64,000 nucleotides of DNA from Aeromonas sanarellii (GCF_000820085.1 NZ_CDBN01000043.1:1-64000), one strand, 5' to 3'. Counted from the stretch's first letter, positions 17,997 through 26,269 are shown. Program-made: numbers and translations. Notes: generated from the sequence alone by a model not told the origin.

Positions 17997-18557
17997 TTAG
18001 AAGGATTTCTTGAAGTTCACCAGGGGCAGTATGGGGAAGATGCCGTTCTCGGCGTAGTTGGCGAGGCCTATCTGCAGGCCGTCGAGGTGCCTGGTGGCAT
18101 TGATAAAACCGAGCTGGAAGGTGGTGCGCTCGGCATAGTTGACGAAGCCGACGTTGGCCAGGGCGTTGCCCTGAGCCACATTGACCGCCCCCCAGTTGAG
18201 GCCCCGCACGTTGTTGGTCAGGTTGACGAAGCCCAGGTTGAGCCCGGTATCCTGACCCTGGTGCCAGTTGACGGCGTTGATGGCCACACCGCCGAACTGG
18301 TGGCGCACCCGGCCTGCGCCAAAGAAAACGCCAAGCTGCAGGCCGGTGAACTGATCCACGTCGGAGAGGGCGAACACCGGCAGATCGATGCCCTTCACCT
18401 GGCCAGTCCGGCCATAGAGGAGGGAGGCGCGCGCCCCTTCCACCTGGTGGGACGAGGGCAGATTGACGCCGGGCAGGGAGATCTGGACCGGGGTGCTGGC
18501 CTGGGCCGCGCCGGCGAGGAACAGCGTGCTGCCGAGCAGCAGGGCAAGAGGCTTCAT
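17997..18557 (-). CDS. secreted repeat protein (VC2662/LA_2272-like)
   Basis: A 186-residue protein with a clear signal peptide (MKPLALLLGSTLFLAGAAQA) and a mature part built of short degenerate repeats: GLQLGVFFG, GLNLGFVNL, GLNWGAVNV, ANVGFVNYA, FQLGFINAT, GLQIGLANYA. The alternation of hydrophobic residues with G-F/L-x-N turns suggests a beta-rich outer-membrane or surface protein. The ATG at 18557 follows AAGGA. The family name is from memory and uncertain; no function is established. It is divergent from phaP. Confidence 0.75.
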   Translation of the reverse strand: MKPLALLLGSTLFLAGAAQASTPVQISLPGVNLPSSHQVEGARASLLYGRTGQVKGIDLPVFALSDVDQFTGLQLGVFFGAGRVRHQFGGVAINAVNWHQGQDTGLNLGFVNLTNNVRGLNWGAVNVAQGNALANVGFVNYAERTTFQLGFINATRHLDGLQIGLANYAENGIFPILPLVNFKKSF

Positions 18558-18736
18558 CGGGCATTCCTTGAGGATCGGAGTGATGTCCAAGGGTATCAGC
18601 CCATGATCGGCGGAACGAGGTCCCGCCACCCCCCTTGCGTCACCTCCCGTCTGAATCCGTGGCGACTGACAGAAAAATTCAAACAGAAATTAACATTTAT
18701 GTCATTTACACCAAAGCCGATTTGGTTGCAGAATGC

Positions 18737-18752
18737 TCAAACGTGTGTTTGA
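18737..18752. promoter_or_regulatory. PsrA-like palindromic operator upstream of phaP
   Basis: TCAAACGTGTGTTTGA is a perfect inverted repeat (arms TCAAAC/GTTTGA). It fits the (G/C)AAAC-N4-GTTT(G/C) motif reported for the fatty-acid-responsive TetR regulator PsrA. It lies about 95 bases before phaP. Binding by PsrA here is inference. Confidence 0.55.
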
Positions 18753-18847
18753 ACAGAGCAAACAACACGGAGACAGGGATGACGTGCCGTACCCGAAAGA
18801 AGGGCCACATGGCCCGCAACAATACTGTTCTGCCGAACTGGAGACCC

Positions 18848-19201
18848 ATGATGAATATGGACGTGATCAAGAGCTTTACCGAGCAGATGCAAGGCTTTGC
18901 CGCCCCCCTCACCCGCTACAACCAGCTGCTGGCCAGCAACATCGAACAGCTGACCCGGTTGCAGCTGGCCTCCGCCAACGCCTACGCCGAACTGGGCCTC
19001 AACCAGTTGCAGGCCGTGAGCAAGGTGCAGGATGCCCAGAGCCTGGCGGCTCTCGGCACTGTGCAGCTGGAGACCGCCAGCCAGCTCTCCCGCCAGATGC
19101 TGGATGACATCCAGAAGCTCAACGCCCTCGGCCTGCAGTTCAAGGAAGAGCTGGATGCCCTGACCGCGGACGGCATCAAGAAGAGCACGGGCAAGGCCTG
19201 A
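18848..19201 (+). CDS. phaP: phasin, PHA granule-associated protein
   Basis: A 117-residue amphipathic helical protein that coats polyhydroxyalkanoate granules. It is nearly identical to the Aeromonas caviae phasin as I remember it (MMNMDVIKSFTEQMQGF at the start, ADGIKKSTGKA at the end). The sequence is rich in Q, A and L with no cysteine. The ATG at 18848 follows GGAG. It is the first gene of phaPCJ, 92 bases ahead of phaC. A palindromic operator upstream suggests control by fatty acids. Confidence 0.95.
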   Translation: MMNMDVIKSFTEQMQGFAAPLTRYNQLLASNIEQLTRLQLASANAYAELGLNQLQAVSKVQDAQSLAALGTVQLETASQLSRQMLDDIQKLNALGLQFKEELDALTADGIKKSTGKA

Positions 19202-19293
19202 TAACCCCTGGCTGCCCGTCCGGGCAGCCACATCTCCCCACGACACGAGTGCGCGGGCCCCTGCCTGCCTCGGGTGTGGGTGAAGGAGAACAC

Positions 19294-21078
19294 ATGAGCC
19301 AACCATCTTACGGCCCGCTGTTCGAGGCCCTGGCCCACTACAATGACAAGCTGCTGGCCATGGCCAAGGCCCAGACCGAGCGCACAGCCCAGGCCCTGCT
19401 GCAGACCAATCTGGACGATCTGGGCAAGGTGCTGGAGCAGGGCAGCCAGCAACCCTGGCAGCTGATCCAGGCCCAGATGAACTGGTGGCAGGATCAGCTC
19501 AAGCTGATGCAGCACACCCTGCTCAAGAGCGCGGGCCAGGAGAGCGACCCCGTGATCACCCCGGAGCGCAGCGATCGCCGCTTCAAGGCCGAGGCCTGGA
19601 GCGAACAGCCCATCTACGACTATCTCAAGCAATCCTACCTGCTCACCGCCAGGCACCTGCTGGCCTCGGTGGATGCCCTGGACGGCGTCCCCCAGAAGAG
19701 CCGGGAGCGGCTGCGTTTCTTCACCCGCCAGTACGTCAACGCCATGGCCCCCAGCAACTTCCTGGCCACCAACCCGGAGCTGCTCAAGCTGACCCTGGAC
19801 TCCGACGGCCAGAACCTGGTGCGCGGCCTCGCGCTCCTGGCCGAGGATCTGGAACGCAGCGCCGATCAGCTCAACATCCGCCTGACCGACGAGTCCGCCT
19901 TCGAGCTCGGGCGGGATCTGGCGACCACCCCGGGCCGGGTGGTGCATCGCACCGAGCTCTTCGAGCTGATCCAGTACAGCCCCACCACGGAAACCGTGGG
20001 CAAGACCCCTGTGCTGATAGTCCCCCCCTTCATCAACAAGTACTACATCATGGACATGCGGCCCCAGAATTCCCTGGTGGCCTGGCTGGTCGCCCAGGGC
20101 CAGACGGTGTTCATGATCTCCTGGCGCAATCCGGGCGTTGATCAGGCCCAGATCGATCTCGACGACTACGTGGTGGACGGGGTCATCGCCGCCCTGGACG
20201 CCGTGGAGGCGGCAACCGGCGAGCGGGAGGTGCACGGCATCGGTTACTGCATCGGCGGCACTGCATTGTCACTCGCCATGGGCTGGCTGGCGGCCCGGCG
20301 CCAGAAGCAGCGGGTGCGCAGCGCCACCCTGTTCACCACCTTGCTCGACTTCTCCCAGCCCGGGGAGCTCGGCATCTTCATCCACGAGCCCATCATAGCG
20401 GCGCTCGAGGCCCAGAATGAGGCCAAGGGCATCATGGACGGTCGCCAGCTGGCGGTTTCCTTCAGCCTGCTGCGGGAGAACAGCCTCTACTGGAACTACT
20501 ACATCGACAGCTACCTCAAGGGCCAGAGCCCGGTGGCCTTCGATCTGCTGCACTGGAACAGCGACAGCACCCATGTGGCGGGGAAGACCCACAGCAGTCT
20601 GCTGCGCCGCCTCTACCTGGAGAACCAGCTGGTGAAGGGGGAGCTCAGGATCCGCAACACCCGCATCGAGCTCGCCAAGGTGAAGACCCCGGTGCTGCTG
20701 GTGTCGGCCGTGGACGATCACATCGCCCTCTGGCAGGGCACCTGGCAGGGCATGGCGCTGTTCGGCGGCGAGCGGCGCTTCCTCCTGGCAGAGTCGGGCC
20801 ACATCGCCGGCATCATCAACCCGCCGGCAGCCAACAAATACGGCTTCTGGCAGAGCGAGATCGAGGCCGGCAGCCCAGAGGCGTGGCTGGCGGGCGCGAC
20901 CCACAGCACCGGCTCCTGGTGGCCAGAGATGATCCGTTTCATCCAGGGCCGTGACGAGGGGGCCGAGCCCGTCCCCGCACGCGTGCCGGCCGAAGGGCTG
21001 GAGGCGGCGCCAGGCAGCTACGTCAAGGTGCGGCTCAACCCGGTGTTTGCCAGCGCCCAGCAGGAGGACGCAGCATGA
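19294..21078 (+). CDS. phaC: polyhydroxyalkanoate synthase, Aeromonas type
   Basis: A 594-residue class I-like PHA synthase, the same length as A. caviae PhaC. That enzyme polymerises 3-hydroxybutyryl- and 3-hydroxyhexanoyl-CoA. The catalytic triad is visible as C319 in the lipase-like box GYCIGG, D475 in SAVDDH and H503 in SGHIAG. The ATG at 19294 follows AAGGAG. Its stop overlaps the phaJ start by four bases, so translation is coupled. A few residues differ from the A. caviae protein, mostly in the last 60 positions, which suggests a close but separate species. Confidence 0.97.
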   Translation: MSQPSYGPLFEALAHYNDKLLAMAKAQTERTAQALLQTNLDDLGKVLEQGSQQPWQLIQAQMNWWQDQLKLMQHTLLKSAGQESDPVITPERSDRRFKAEAWSEQPIYDYLKQSYLLTARHLLASVDALDGVPQKSRERLRFFTRQYVNAMAPSNFLATNPELLKLTLDSDGQNLVRGLALLAEDLERSADQLNIRLTDESAFELGRDLATTPGRVVHRTELFELIQYSPTTETVGKTPVLIVPPFINKYYIMDMRPQNSLVAWLVAQGQTVFMISWRNPGVDQAQIDLDDYVVDGVIAALDAVEAATGEREVHGIGYCIGGTALSLAMGWLAARRQKQRVRSATLFTTLLDFSQPGELGIFIHEPIIAALEAQNEAKGIMDGRQLAVSFSLLRENSLYWNYYIDSYLKGQSPVAFDLLHWNSDSTHVAGKTHSSLLRRLYLENQLVKGELRIRNTRIELAKVKTPVLLVSAVDDHIALWQGTWQGMALFGGERRFLLAESGHIAGIINPPAANKYGFWQSEIEAGSPEAWLAGATHSTGSWWPEMIRFIQGRDEGAEPVPARVPAEGLEAAPGSYVKVRLNPVFASAQQEDAA

Positions 21079-21479
21079 ATGTACCAGCCCTCGCCGTGGG
21101 CCAGAAGGCGCGTCTGACCAAGCGGTTCGGGGAGGCCGAGGTCTCGGCCTTTGCCGGCCTGTCCGAGGACTTCAACCCCCTGCACCTGGATCCGGCCTTC
21201 GCCGCCACCACGCCGTTCGAGCGTCCCATCGTCCACGGCATGCTGCTGGCGAGCCTCTTCTCGGGGCTGCTGGGCCAGCAGTTGCCGGGCAAGGGGAGCA
21301 TCTACCTGGGCCAGAACCTCAGTTTCAAGCAGCCGGTCTTCGTCGGCGACGAGGTGACGGCCGAGGTGGAGGTGACCGCCCTTCGCAGCGACAAGCCCAT
21401 CGCCACCCTGACCACCCGCATCTTCACCTCAAGTGGCGCCCTCGCCGTGACGGGGGAAGCTGTGGTCAAGCTGCCTTAA
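21075..21479 (+). CDS. phaJ: (R)-specific enoyl-CoA hydratase
   Basis: A 134-residue MaoC-like hot-dog enzyme converting trans-2-enoyl-CoA from beta-oxidation into (R)-3-hydroxyacyl-CoA, the substrate of PhaC. The hydratase-2 motif is SEDFNPLHLDPAFA. Its catalytic aspartate is D32 and histidine H37, counting the initiator methionine. Length equals A. caviae PhaJ. The start overlaps phaC by ATGA. The gene ends the operon before a strong terminator. Confidence 0.97.
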   Translation: MNVPALAVGQKARLTKRFGEAEVSAFAGLSEDFNPLHLDPAFAATTPFERPIVHGMLLASLFSGLLGQQLPGKGSIYLGQNLSFKQPVFVGDEVTAEVEVTALRSDKPIATLTTRIFTSSGALAVTGEAVVKLP

Positions 21480-21498
21480 GCTCCGGCGGCAAGCAGAC

Positions 21499-21530
21499 AC
21501 AATCAGCCCGGTCCCTGCCGGGCTGATTGT
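21499..21530 (+). terminator. terminator of phaPCJ
   Basis: A perfect 13-base-pair stem (21499-21511 with 21518-21530) lies 20 bases past the phaJ stop. Confidence 0.85.
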
Positions 21531-21654
21531 ACTCCCCCGCGACCCTCGCCTCCTTTTTCGCGGCAATTCGGCCCAGGCCCTTTCCCTGCCCCGCCTAACT
21601 GCCTAAAATGAGCCCCCGCTGTTTTCAGCCATTCATCCAGCTAGAGGATTTCCC

Positions 21655-21888
21655 ATGGAGACGTTTCTGCTCGAAGGTCACCCCTTCGTTGCCTTGTGTG
21701 ACCTGATCAAGCATCAGGGTTGGGCCGATTGCGGCGGTGCGGCCAAGGCGCTGGTCGCCGAGGGTCTGGTGGAGGTGGACGGCCAGGTGGAGACCCGCAA
21801 GCGCTGCAAGATAGTCGCCGAGCAGGTGGTCAACTTCAACGGCATGAAAGTCGTGGTGAAAGAAGGCGTCAGCCCCGAGCGCCTCTAA
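21655..21888 (+). CDS. ybcJ: S4-domain RNA-binding protein, YbcJ-like
   Basis: A 77-residue stand-alone S4-like RNA-binding domain. Conserved blocks match E. coli YbcJ: LCDLIKHQGW, then EVDGQVETRKRCKIV, with the basic RNA-facing loop ETRKRCK. It has about seven extra C-terminal residues (KEGVSPERL) compared with YbcJ as I recall it. Its 3' end, from codon 54 to the stop, is repeated three more times downstream with a period of 111 bases. The RNA target is unknown. Confidence 0.87.
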   Translation: METFLLEGHPFVALCDLIKHQGWADCGGAAKALVAEGLVEVDGQVETRKRCKIVAEQVVNFNGMKVVVKEGVSPERL

Positions 21889-22219
21889 GCCCGAGGTCAG
21901 CCTCCGCAAACGCTACCCAGCACAGTCGCCGAGCAGGTGGTCAACTTCAACGGCATGAAGGTGGTGGTGAAAGAAGGCGTCAGCCCCGAGATCCTCTAAG
22001 CCCGAGGTCAGCCTCCGCAAGCGCTACCCAGCACAGTCGCCGAGCAGGTGGTCAACTTCAGCGGCATGAAGGTGGTGGTGAAGGAAGGCGTCAGCCCCGA
22101 GCTCTTCTAAGCCCGAGGTCAGCCTCCGCAAACGCTACCCAGCACACGCCGATCAGGTGGTCAACTTCAACGGCATGAAAGTCGTGGTGAAAGAAGGCGT
22201 CAGCCCCGAGATCCTCTGA
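21814..22219 (+). repeat. four-copy tandem array of the ybcJ 3' end
   Basis: Copy 1 (21814-21888) is the true gene end. Copies 2 (from 21925) and 3 (from 22036) start exactly 111 bases apart; copy 4 (from 22147) lacks two bases. Each has 75 bases of coding-derived sequence ending in its own stop (TAA at 21886, 21997 and 22108; TGA at 22217), then a 36-base linker beginning gcccgaggtcagcctccgca. The linker itself partly resembles the gene just upstream of codon 54. Copies 1 and 4 share codons AAA-GTC where copies 2 and 3 have AAG-GTG. Copies 2-4 have no ribosome-binding site and are treated as remnants. Confidence 0.93.
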
Positions 22220-22234
22220 TCCCTGCTTGAATAA

Positions 22235-22250
22235 GGGCGCCAACGCGCCC
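22235..22250. terminator. terminator after the ybcJ repeat array
   Basis: A perfect six-base-pair stem, GGGCGC-CAAC-GCGCCC, lies between convergent genes. It is followed by the T-poor gttagc, so strength is moderate. Confidence 0.6.
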
Positions 22251-22258
22251 GTTAGCAT

Positions 22259-22732
22259 TCAGCTGGCCTTGATCGACAGGGTCAGCACAAAGCGGGCCAT
22301 CGCCTCATCCCCGTTGAGCGACGGGCAGGTGGCCACTACCTGGATGGGACGGTTGATGCGCTGACCGCTCGCCAGGGACTCGTCTATCATGGCGTCGATA
22401 AGCTCCCCCGCCTCGCAGTCAAACTGCACGTCCCCCTCGGGACGCTTCAGGAACTCCCCCTGCACGTCCTTGAAGGCGAAGTGCACCTTCTTGCGCCGCG
22501 CTCGCCCCTTCTCCATCACCAGGAGGCCCCCTACCAGATCGGCGCCGGTGGCGAGCGCCCCGAAATACATGCTGCCCAGGTGGTTGCGGGTGCGCCAGCC
22601 CAGCGGAATGCGGATGCGCAGCGCCCTGGCGTTCATCTCTTCGATGACGGGGGCGCAGAAGCCGATGACGGGAATGTAGCGCCAGGCAAACAGGCGCAGG
22701 GCGAGGTTGGCTTTGAGGCGTTGCAGGTCCAT
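22259..22732 (-). CDS. DUF4442-type hot-dog-fold protein, thioesterase-like
   Basis: A 157-residue protein with the pattern of the DUF4442 branch of the hot-dog thioesterase superfamily. The central helix region RTRNHLGSMYFGALATGADL resembles the N-H-x-G-S/T-x-x motif of these folds. The substrate-binding strand follows at KKVHFAFKDVQGEFLKRPE. I chose the ATG at 22732 (MDLQRLKANL); the frame stays open upstream without a convincing start. An acyl-CoA thioesterase role is possible but not shown. Confidence 0.72.
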   Translation of the reverse strand: MDLQRLKANLALRLFAWRYIPVIGFCAPVIEEMNARALRIRIPLGWRTRNHLGSMYFGALATGADLVGGLLVMEKGRARRKKVHFAFKDVQGEFLKRPEGDVQFDCEAGELIDAMIDESLASGQRINRPIQVVATCPSLNGDEAMARFVLTLSIKAS

Positions 22733-23164
22733 TGCAAACTGATCCGATGAGTGAATGTGACCGAAATGTTGCCAGCCCCCTCCCCAATAGACAAGCCCCC
22801 ACTCTCCACCCTGTGAGCAAGCCCCCAAAGGTATTTGCCTGATCCATGCCGCAGGCCAGTGGCATTTGACCGGTCAATGGCACGGCCCCCTGCGACCGAG
22901 CGCCGTGAATGCGCTCTATTGAGTCCTTATTTTTAGCGGTCCCTCGATCGCGCCCGGCGCCGGATGACGGGAGCATGACAGCCCTAGCCGAATGAAACGC
23001 AACGACAAATTCTGCCCCCCGGGTGCTAGCCCAGGAACCTGGCCACGCCACTGACAATAGTCACAGTAACCAAATGCCCGACCCCTCGCTAGGCTCTTGC
23101 AGGCTCGTGACTGGCCGGATGGCACCGAGCCATACGACACCAATCTCAACATAAGGACAGAGAG
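22733..23164. other. non-coding gap between divergent genes
   Basis: About 430 bases holding the promoters of the leftward hot-dog gene and the rightward 393-residue gene. I see no RNA, repeat or clear operator. The GC content is mixed. Confidence 0.5.
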
Positions 23165-24346
23165 ATGAGTAACGTGCAACAGCTGTTCAACGGGGGCGAA
23201 AGCGCCGGCACCTTCCAGCTCAATTTCAACAACAACCGGGCCTTTGAGCTGTTTGGCCGGGAGTACCTCAAGTGCTACGCCAACCTCGGCGTCAAGGGCC
23301 GGATGAGCAAGCCCCTGCCCACCGGGCCGCTGAGCTACACCGTCGACTTCGCCATGGACTGCGGCTGCAGCTCTGTGCTGCTCGACTTCAACCTCGCCTA
23401 CAAGAAGACCTTCGGCAACCAGGCACAGGCCCCCCTGTGGCGCGAGTCCGACTACGAGGCCGAGATCGTGCTCTGCCAGCTGGTGCGCGAGGCCCCGGCC
23501 AGCCGTCTGAACCACCATGACCAGTTCGCCGAGGCCGAGGCCTTCTTCAACGACGTCAACCTGCCCGACACCGTCCGGGCGGTGGGCAATGATCCCTATG
23601 CCGACAAGGACGGCCTGGTGGAGTTCATCGTGGCCAACGAGCTGCTGGACGATCCCGCCGTCATGGCCAGGCTGGCGGAGCAGAAGGCCTACCTCATCGC
23701 CATCACCTCTGTGGTCACCGCCTACATCAACCGCTACGCCGAAGCCTATGGCGAGCAGTACAAGACGGACGCGGATCTCTGGGCCCGAGCCCTCTCCAAG
23801 ATCCCCCTGATGGGGCCGAGCAAGATCGACCAGCAGAGCTACAGCCGCCACATCAAGGGGCTCAGCATCGCCACCGACTTCATCAACTTCATCATGGACG
23901 TGGTGGTGAGCCAGGGCACCACGGCGCTGGCGAGCTTCAACAAGTTCCTGCAAAAGCAGGGGGATGCCATCCGCTTCGGGGTGGAGAACAACAAGGACTT
24001 CTACAAGACCATCACCGTGGGGGTCACGGTGGAGGTGTTCAGGGTGGGCAACGAGCTGGTCTATGTACCGAAGATCAAGCAGTACCGCGTCAACTTCGAC
24101 CGCCAGAACAGCAAGTTCACCTCCGCCTGTGCCCGCGCCGAATTCGTCGACATCTACTTCAACTACCTCTATGCCGCCAACGTATTCGACTACGAGGCCT
24201 TGAAGGATCCGGAGATCAAGCGCGACTTCGACAACTTCATCCAGAAGCAGCGCAAGGCGCAGATCGAGGAGGCGGACACCTTCTTCAATGACGACTTCCC
24301 GCCCCTGGAGCCCAAGCTGGTTGCCCGCAGCAAGGCCACGGTGTAA
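23165..24346 (+). CDS. uncharacterised 393-residue soluble protein
   Basis: I do not recognise this protein. It has no signal peptide and no convincing membrane segment. It is rich in aromatic residues and asparagine, especially FNFNNNRAF near the start and repeated F-N-D/F-F-N-D patterns. A cysteine pair occurs at MDCGCSS near residue 64. The N-terminal third looks beta-rich (LSYTVDFAMDC, SVLLDFNLAY), the middle helical, and the C-terminus ends in an acidic-basic tail. Codon use is strongly biased to C-ending codons, typical of highly expressed genes. It starts after AGGACAGAGAG and has its own terminator. Confidence 0.8.
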   Translation: MSNVQQLFNGGESAGTFQLNFNNNRAFELFGREYLKCYANLGVKGRMSKPLPTGPLSYTVDFAMDCGCSSVLLDFNLAYKKTFGNQAQAPLWRESDYEAEIVLCQLVREAPASRLNHHDQFAEAEAFFNDVNLPDTVRAVGNDPYADKDGLVEFIVANELLDDPAVMARLAEQKAYLIAITSVVTAYINRYAEAYGEQYKTDADLWARALSKIPLMGPSKIDQQSYSRHIKGLSIATDFINFIMDVVVSQGTTALASFNKFLQKQGDAIRFGVENNKDFYKTITVGVTVEVFRVGNELVYVPKIKQYRVNFDRQNSKFTSACARAEFVDIYFNYLYAANVFDYEALKDPEIKRDFDNFIQKQRKAQIEEADTFFNDDFPPLEPKLVARSKATV

Positions 24347-24357
24347 CCCCCCCAATC

Positions 24358-24385
24358 AAAACAGCCGGCAAATGCCGGCTGTTTT
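24358..24385. terminator. terminator between the 393-residue gene and mdlB
   Basis: A perfect 13-base-pair stem, aaaacagccggca/tgccggctgtttt, with T and A tracts on either side. It can serve both convergent genes. Confidence 0.9.
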
Positions 24386-24399
24386 CTTTATGAAAGGCC

Positions 24400-26151
24400 T
24401 CAGGCCCGCTTCTCTTCGAGCCAGGCCCCCTGGCTCTGCATCTCGAACAGCTGGGCGTAGTGGCCTCCCTCGGCCATCAGCTCGTTGTGGGTACCGCGCT
24501 CGCTCACCTGGCCGCGGGAGAGCAGCAGGATCTCGTTGGCATCGACTATGGTGGAGAGGCGGTGGGCGATGGCGATGGTGGTGCGGCCGCGGCGCGCCGC
24601 CGCCAGCGCCTGGGAGAGCGCCAGCTCGGTCTGGGAGTCCACGCTCGCGGTCGCCTCGTCCAGGATGAGGATGCGCGGATCCCCCACCAGGGCGCGGGCA
24701 AAGGAGAGCAGCTGGCGCTGGCCTGCGGAGAGGTTCTTGCCCCCCTCCTCCATCAGGGTGGCCAGGCCATCCGGCAGGCGGCGCACGAAGTCGGCGAGCT
24801 GCACCTCCTCCAGGGCCTGCCAGAGCCGTTCCTCCGCGATGCCGTCACGCCCGAGGCGCAGGTTCTCGGCCAGCGTCCCGACGAAGATGAAGGGATCCTG
24901 CTGCACCAGGCCGATGCTGCGGCGCACCGCTGCGAGCGACAGCCCCGTCATGGGGTGATCATCGAAGTGGATCATCCCCTGATCCAGGGGGTAGAAACCC
25001 ATCAGCAGGCTGATGATGGTGGACTTGCCGCTGCCGGTGTGACCCACCAGCGCCAGCATCTGGCCGGGCCGGGTGGCGAAGCTCACGTCCCTCAGCACGG
25101 GCTGCTCCCCGTCGTAGGAGAAGCTCACCCCCTCGAAACGCACCCGCCCCTCCAGGGGGAGCGTCTCGCCCTTAGTGCTCTCGCGGGGTTCGTCGAGCAG
25201 GGCGAAGACCCGCTCCCCCGCCACCATGGCCTGCTGCAACTGGTTGAGCTGGTTGGTCATCTCGATGAGGGGCTCGATCATCCGCCCCAGATAGCTGATG
25301 AAGGCGTAGAGCACCCCCACCTGGATGGCCCCTGCCGTGCTCAGCCCCTCGTGGGCAAACAGGGCCAGCAGGCCGATGAGCACCATCATGTAGAAGAGAT
25401 CGATGAGGGGGCGCAGCAGGATGCCGTTGATCTTGAGGCTCTTGATCCGCGCCTGCCAGTGCTGCTGGTTCACCCCGGCAAAGGCGTTGGCGAAGTGGTG
25501 CTCCTGCACCATGGCCTGGATCACCGGCATCCCCTGCAGCGACTCGTTGAGGCGGCTGTTGATATCGGAGAGCAAGGAGCGGGTCGCCCGCACCACGGGC
25601 ACGCTCAGGCGCTGATAGAGCCACATCACGGCCCCCACCGCCGGCAGCAGGGTGGCGCACACCAGCATCAGGCGCAAGTCCAGCAGCGCCATGGAGAGGA
25701 GGATGCCGCACAGGAGCACCACCTTCTGCACCAGGAGCCCTATCACCTGGACGTAGAGGTTCATGATCGCCTCGGTGTCGTTGGTGATGCGGGAGATGAG
25801 GGAGCCGGAGCGGTGCTTGTCGAAGTAGCGGGCAGGCAGCCGGATGGCGGTGGCGAACACCTGCTCGCGCAGGCGCTGAACCACCGCCTGCGCGATGCGG
25901 TTGAAGCGCAGGGATTGCAGATAGAAACCGGCCGCCGAGAGCACCTGCAAGCCGAGATAGCCCGCCGCGATGGCGGCGATGATGCCCCACTCCAGCCGGC
26001 GCGGCGCCAGGTAGTCGTCGATGAAGAGCTTGATGAGCAAGGGGCCCGCCACCTCGGCACCGGTCGCCAGCAGCAGGCAGATGCCCGCCTGCACCAGCCA
26101 GCGGGGATAGTGGGTGCAGTAGGCCAGCAGGCGTTTGATCGTGGGATTCAC
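24400..26151 (-). CDS. mdlB: ABC exporter half-transporter, MdlB-like
   Basis: A 583-residue fused membrane-ATPase half-transporter. The six-helix exporter domain spans roughly residues 1-310. The nucleotide-binding domain follows, with Walker A GHTGSGKST, signature NLSAGQRQLLSFARAL, Walker B ILILDEATASVD and the H-loop IAHRLST. I chose the GTG at 26151 because GGAGG precedes it by seven bases and the protein then starts like MdlB (NPTIKRLLAY). It follows mdlA after 118 bases and probably forms a heterodimer with it. The substrate is unknown. Confidence 0.87.
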   Translation of the reverse strand: MNPTIKRLLAYCTHYPRWLVQAGICLLLATGAEVAGPLLIKLFIDDYLAPRRLEWGIIAAIAAGYLGLQVLSAAGFYLQSLRFNRIAQAVVQRLREQVFATAIRLPARYFDKHRSGSLISRITNDTEAIMNLYVQVIGLLVQKVVLLCGILLSMALLDLRLMLVCATLLPAVGAVMWLYQRLSVPVVRATRSLLSDINSRLNESLQGMPVIQAMVQEHHFANAFAGVNQQHWQARIKSLKINGILLRPLIDLFYMMVLIGLLALFAHEGLSTAGAIQVGVLYAFISYLGRMIEPLIEMTNQLNQLQQAMVAGERVFALLDEPRESTKGETLPLEGRVRFEGVSFSYDGEQPVLRDVSFATRPGQMLALVGHTGSGKSTIISLLMGFYPLDQGMIHFDDHPMTGLSLAAVRRSIGLVQQDPFIFVGTLAENLRLGRDGIAEERLWQALEEVQLADFVRRLPDGLATLMEEGGKNLSAGQRQLLSFARALVGDPRILILDEATASVDSQTELALSQALAAARRGRTTIAIAHRLSTIVDANEILLLSRGQVSERGTHNELMAEGGHYAQLFEMQSQGAWLEEKRA

Positions 26152-26207
26152 AGACTTGCCTCCAGCGCAGCGTTCCAATGGGATTGACTCTCTTTGCTCC
26201 CTTCTTT

Positions 26208-26249
26208 GTTCCCCTCCCCCCTCGCAGGAGCAGTGGGGATGAGGGGAAC
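26208..26249 (-). repeat. inverted repeat in the mdlA-mdlB gap
   Basis: Nine-base arms gttcccctc (26208-26216) and gaggggaac (26241-26249) flank 24 bases. It could fold in the mdlAB transcript; there is no T-tract, so I do not call it a terminator. Confidence 0.4.
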
Positions 26250-26269
26250 CACTCGTCTCATCATCAAAC

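Noticed and set aside
21720..22178. A 152-residue frame with 37-residue arginine-rich repeats across the ybcJ array
   Set aside because: It is open only because the repeat period is a multiple of three and the ybcJ frame is GC-rich. It starts inside ybcJ with no ribosome-binding site.
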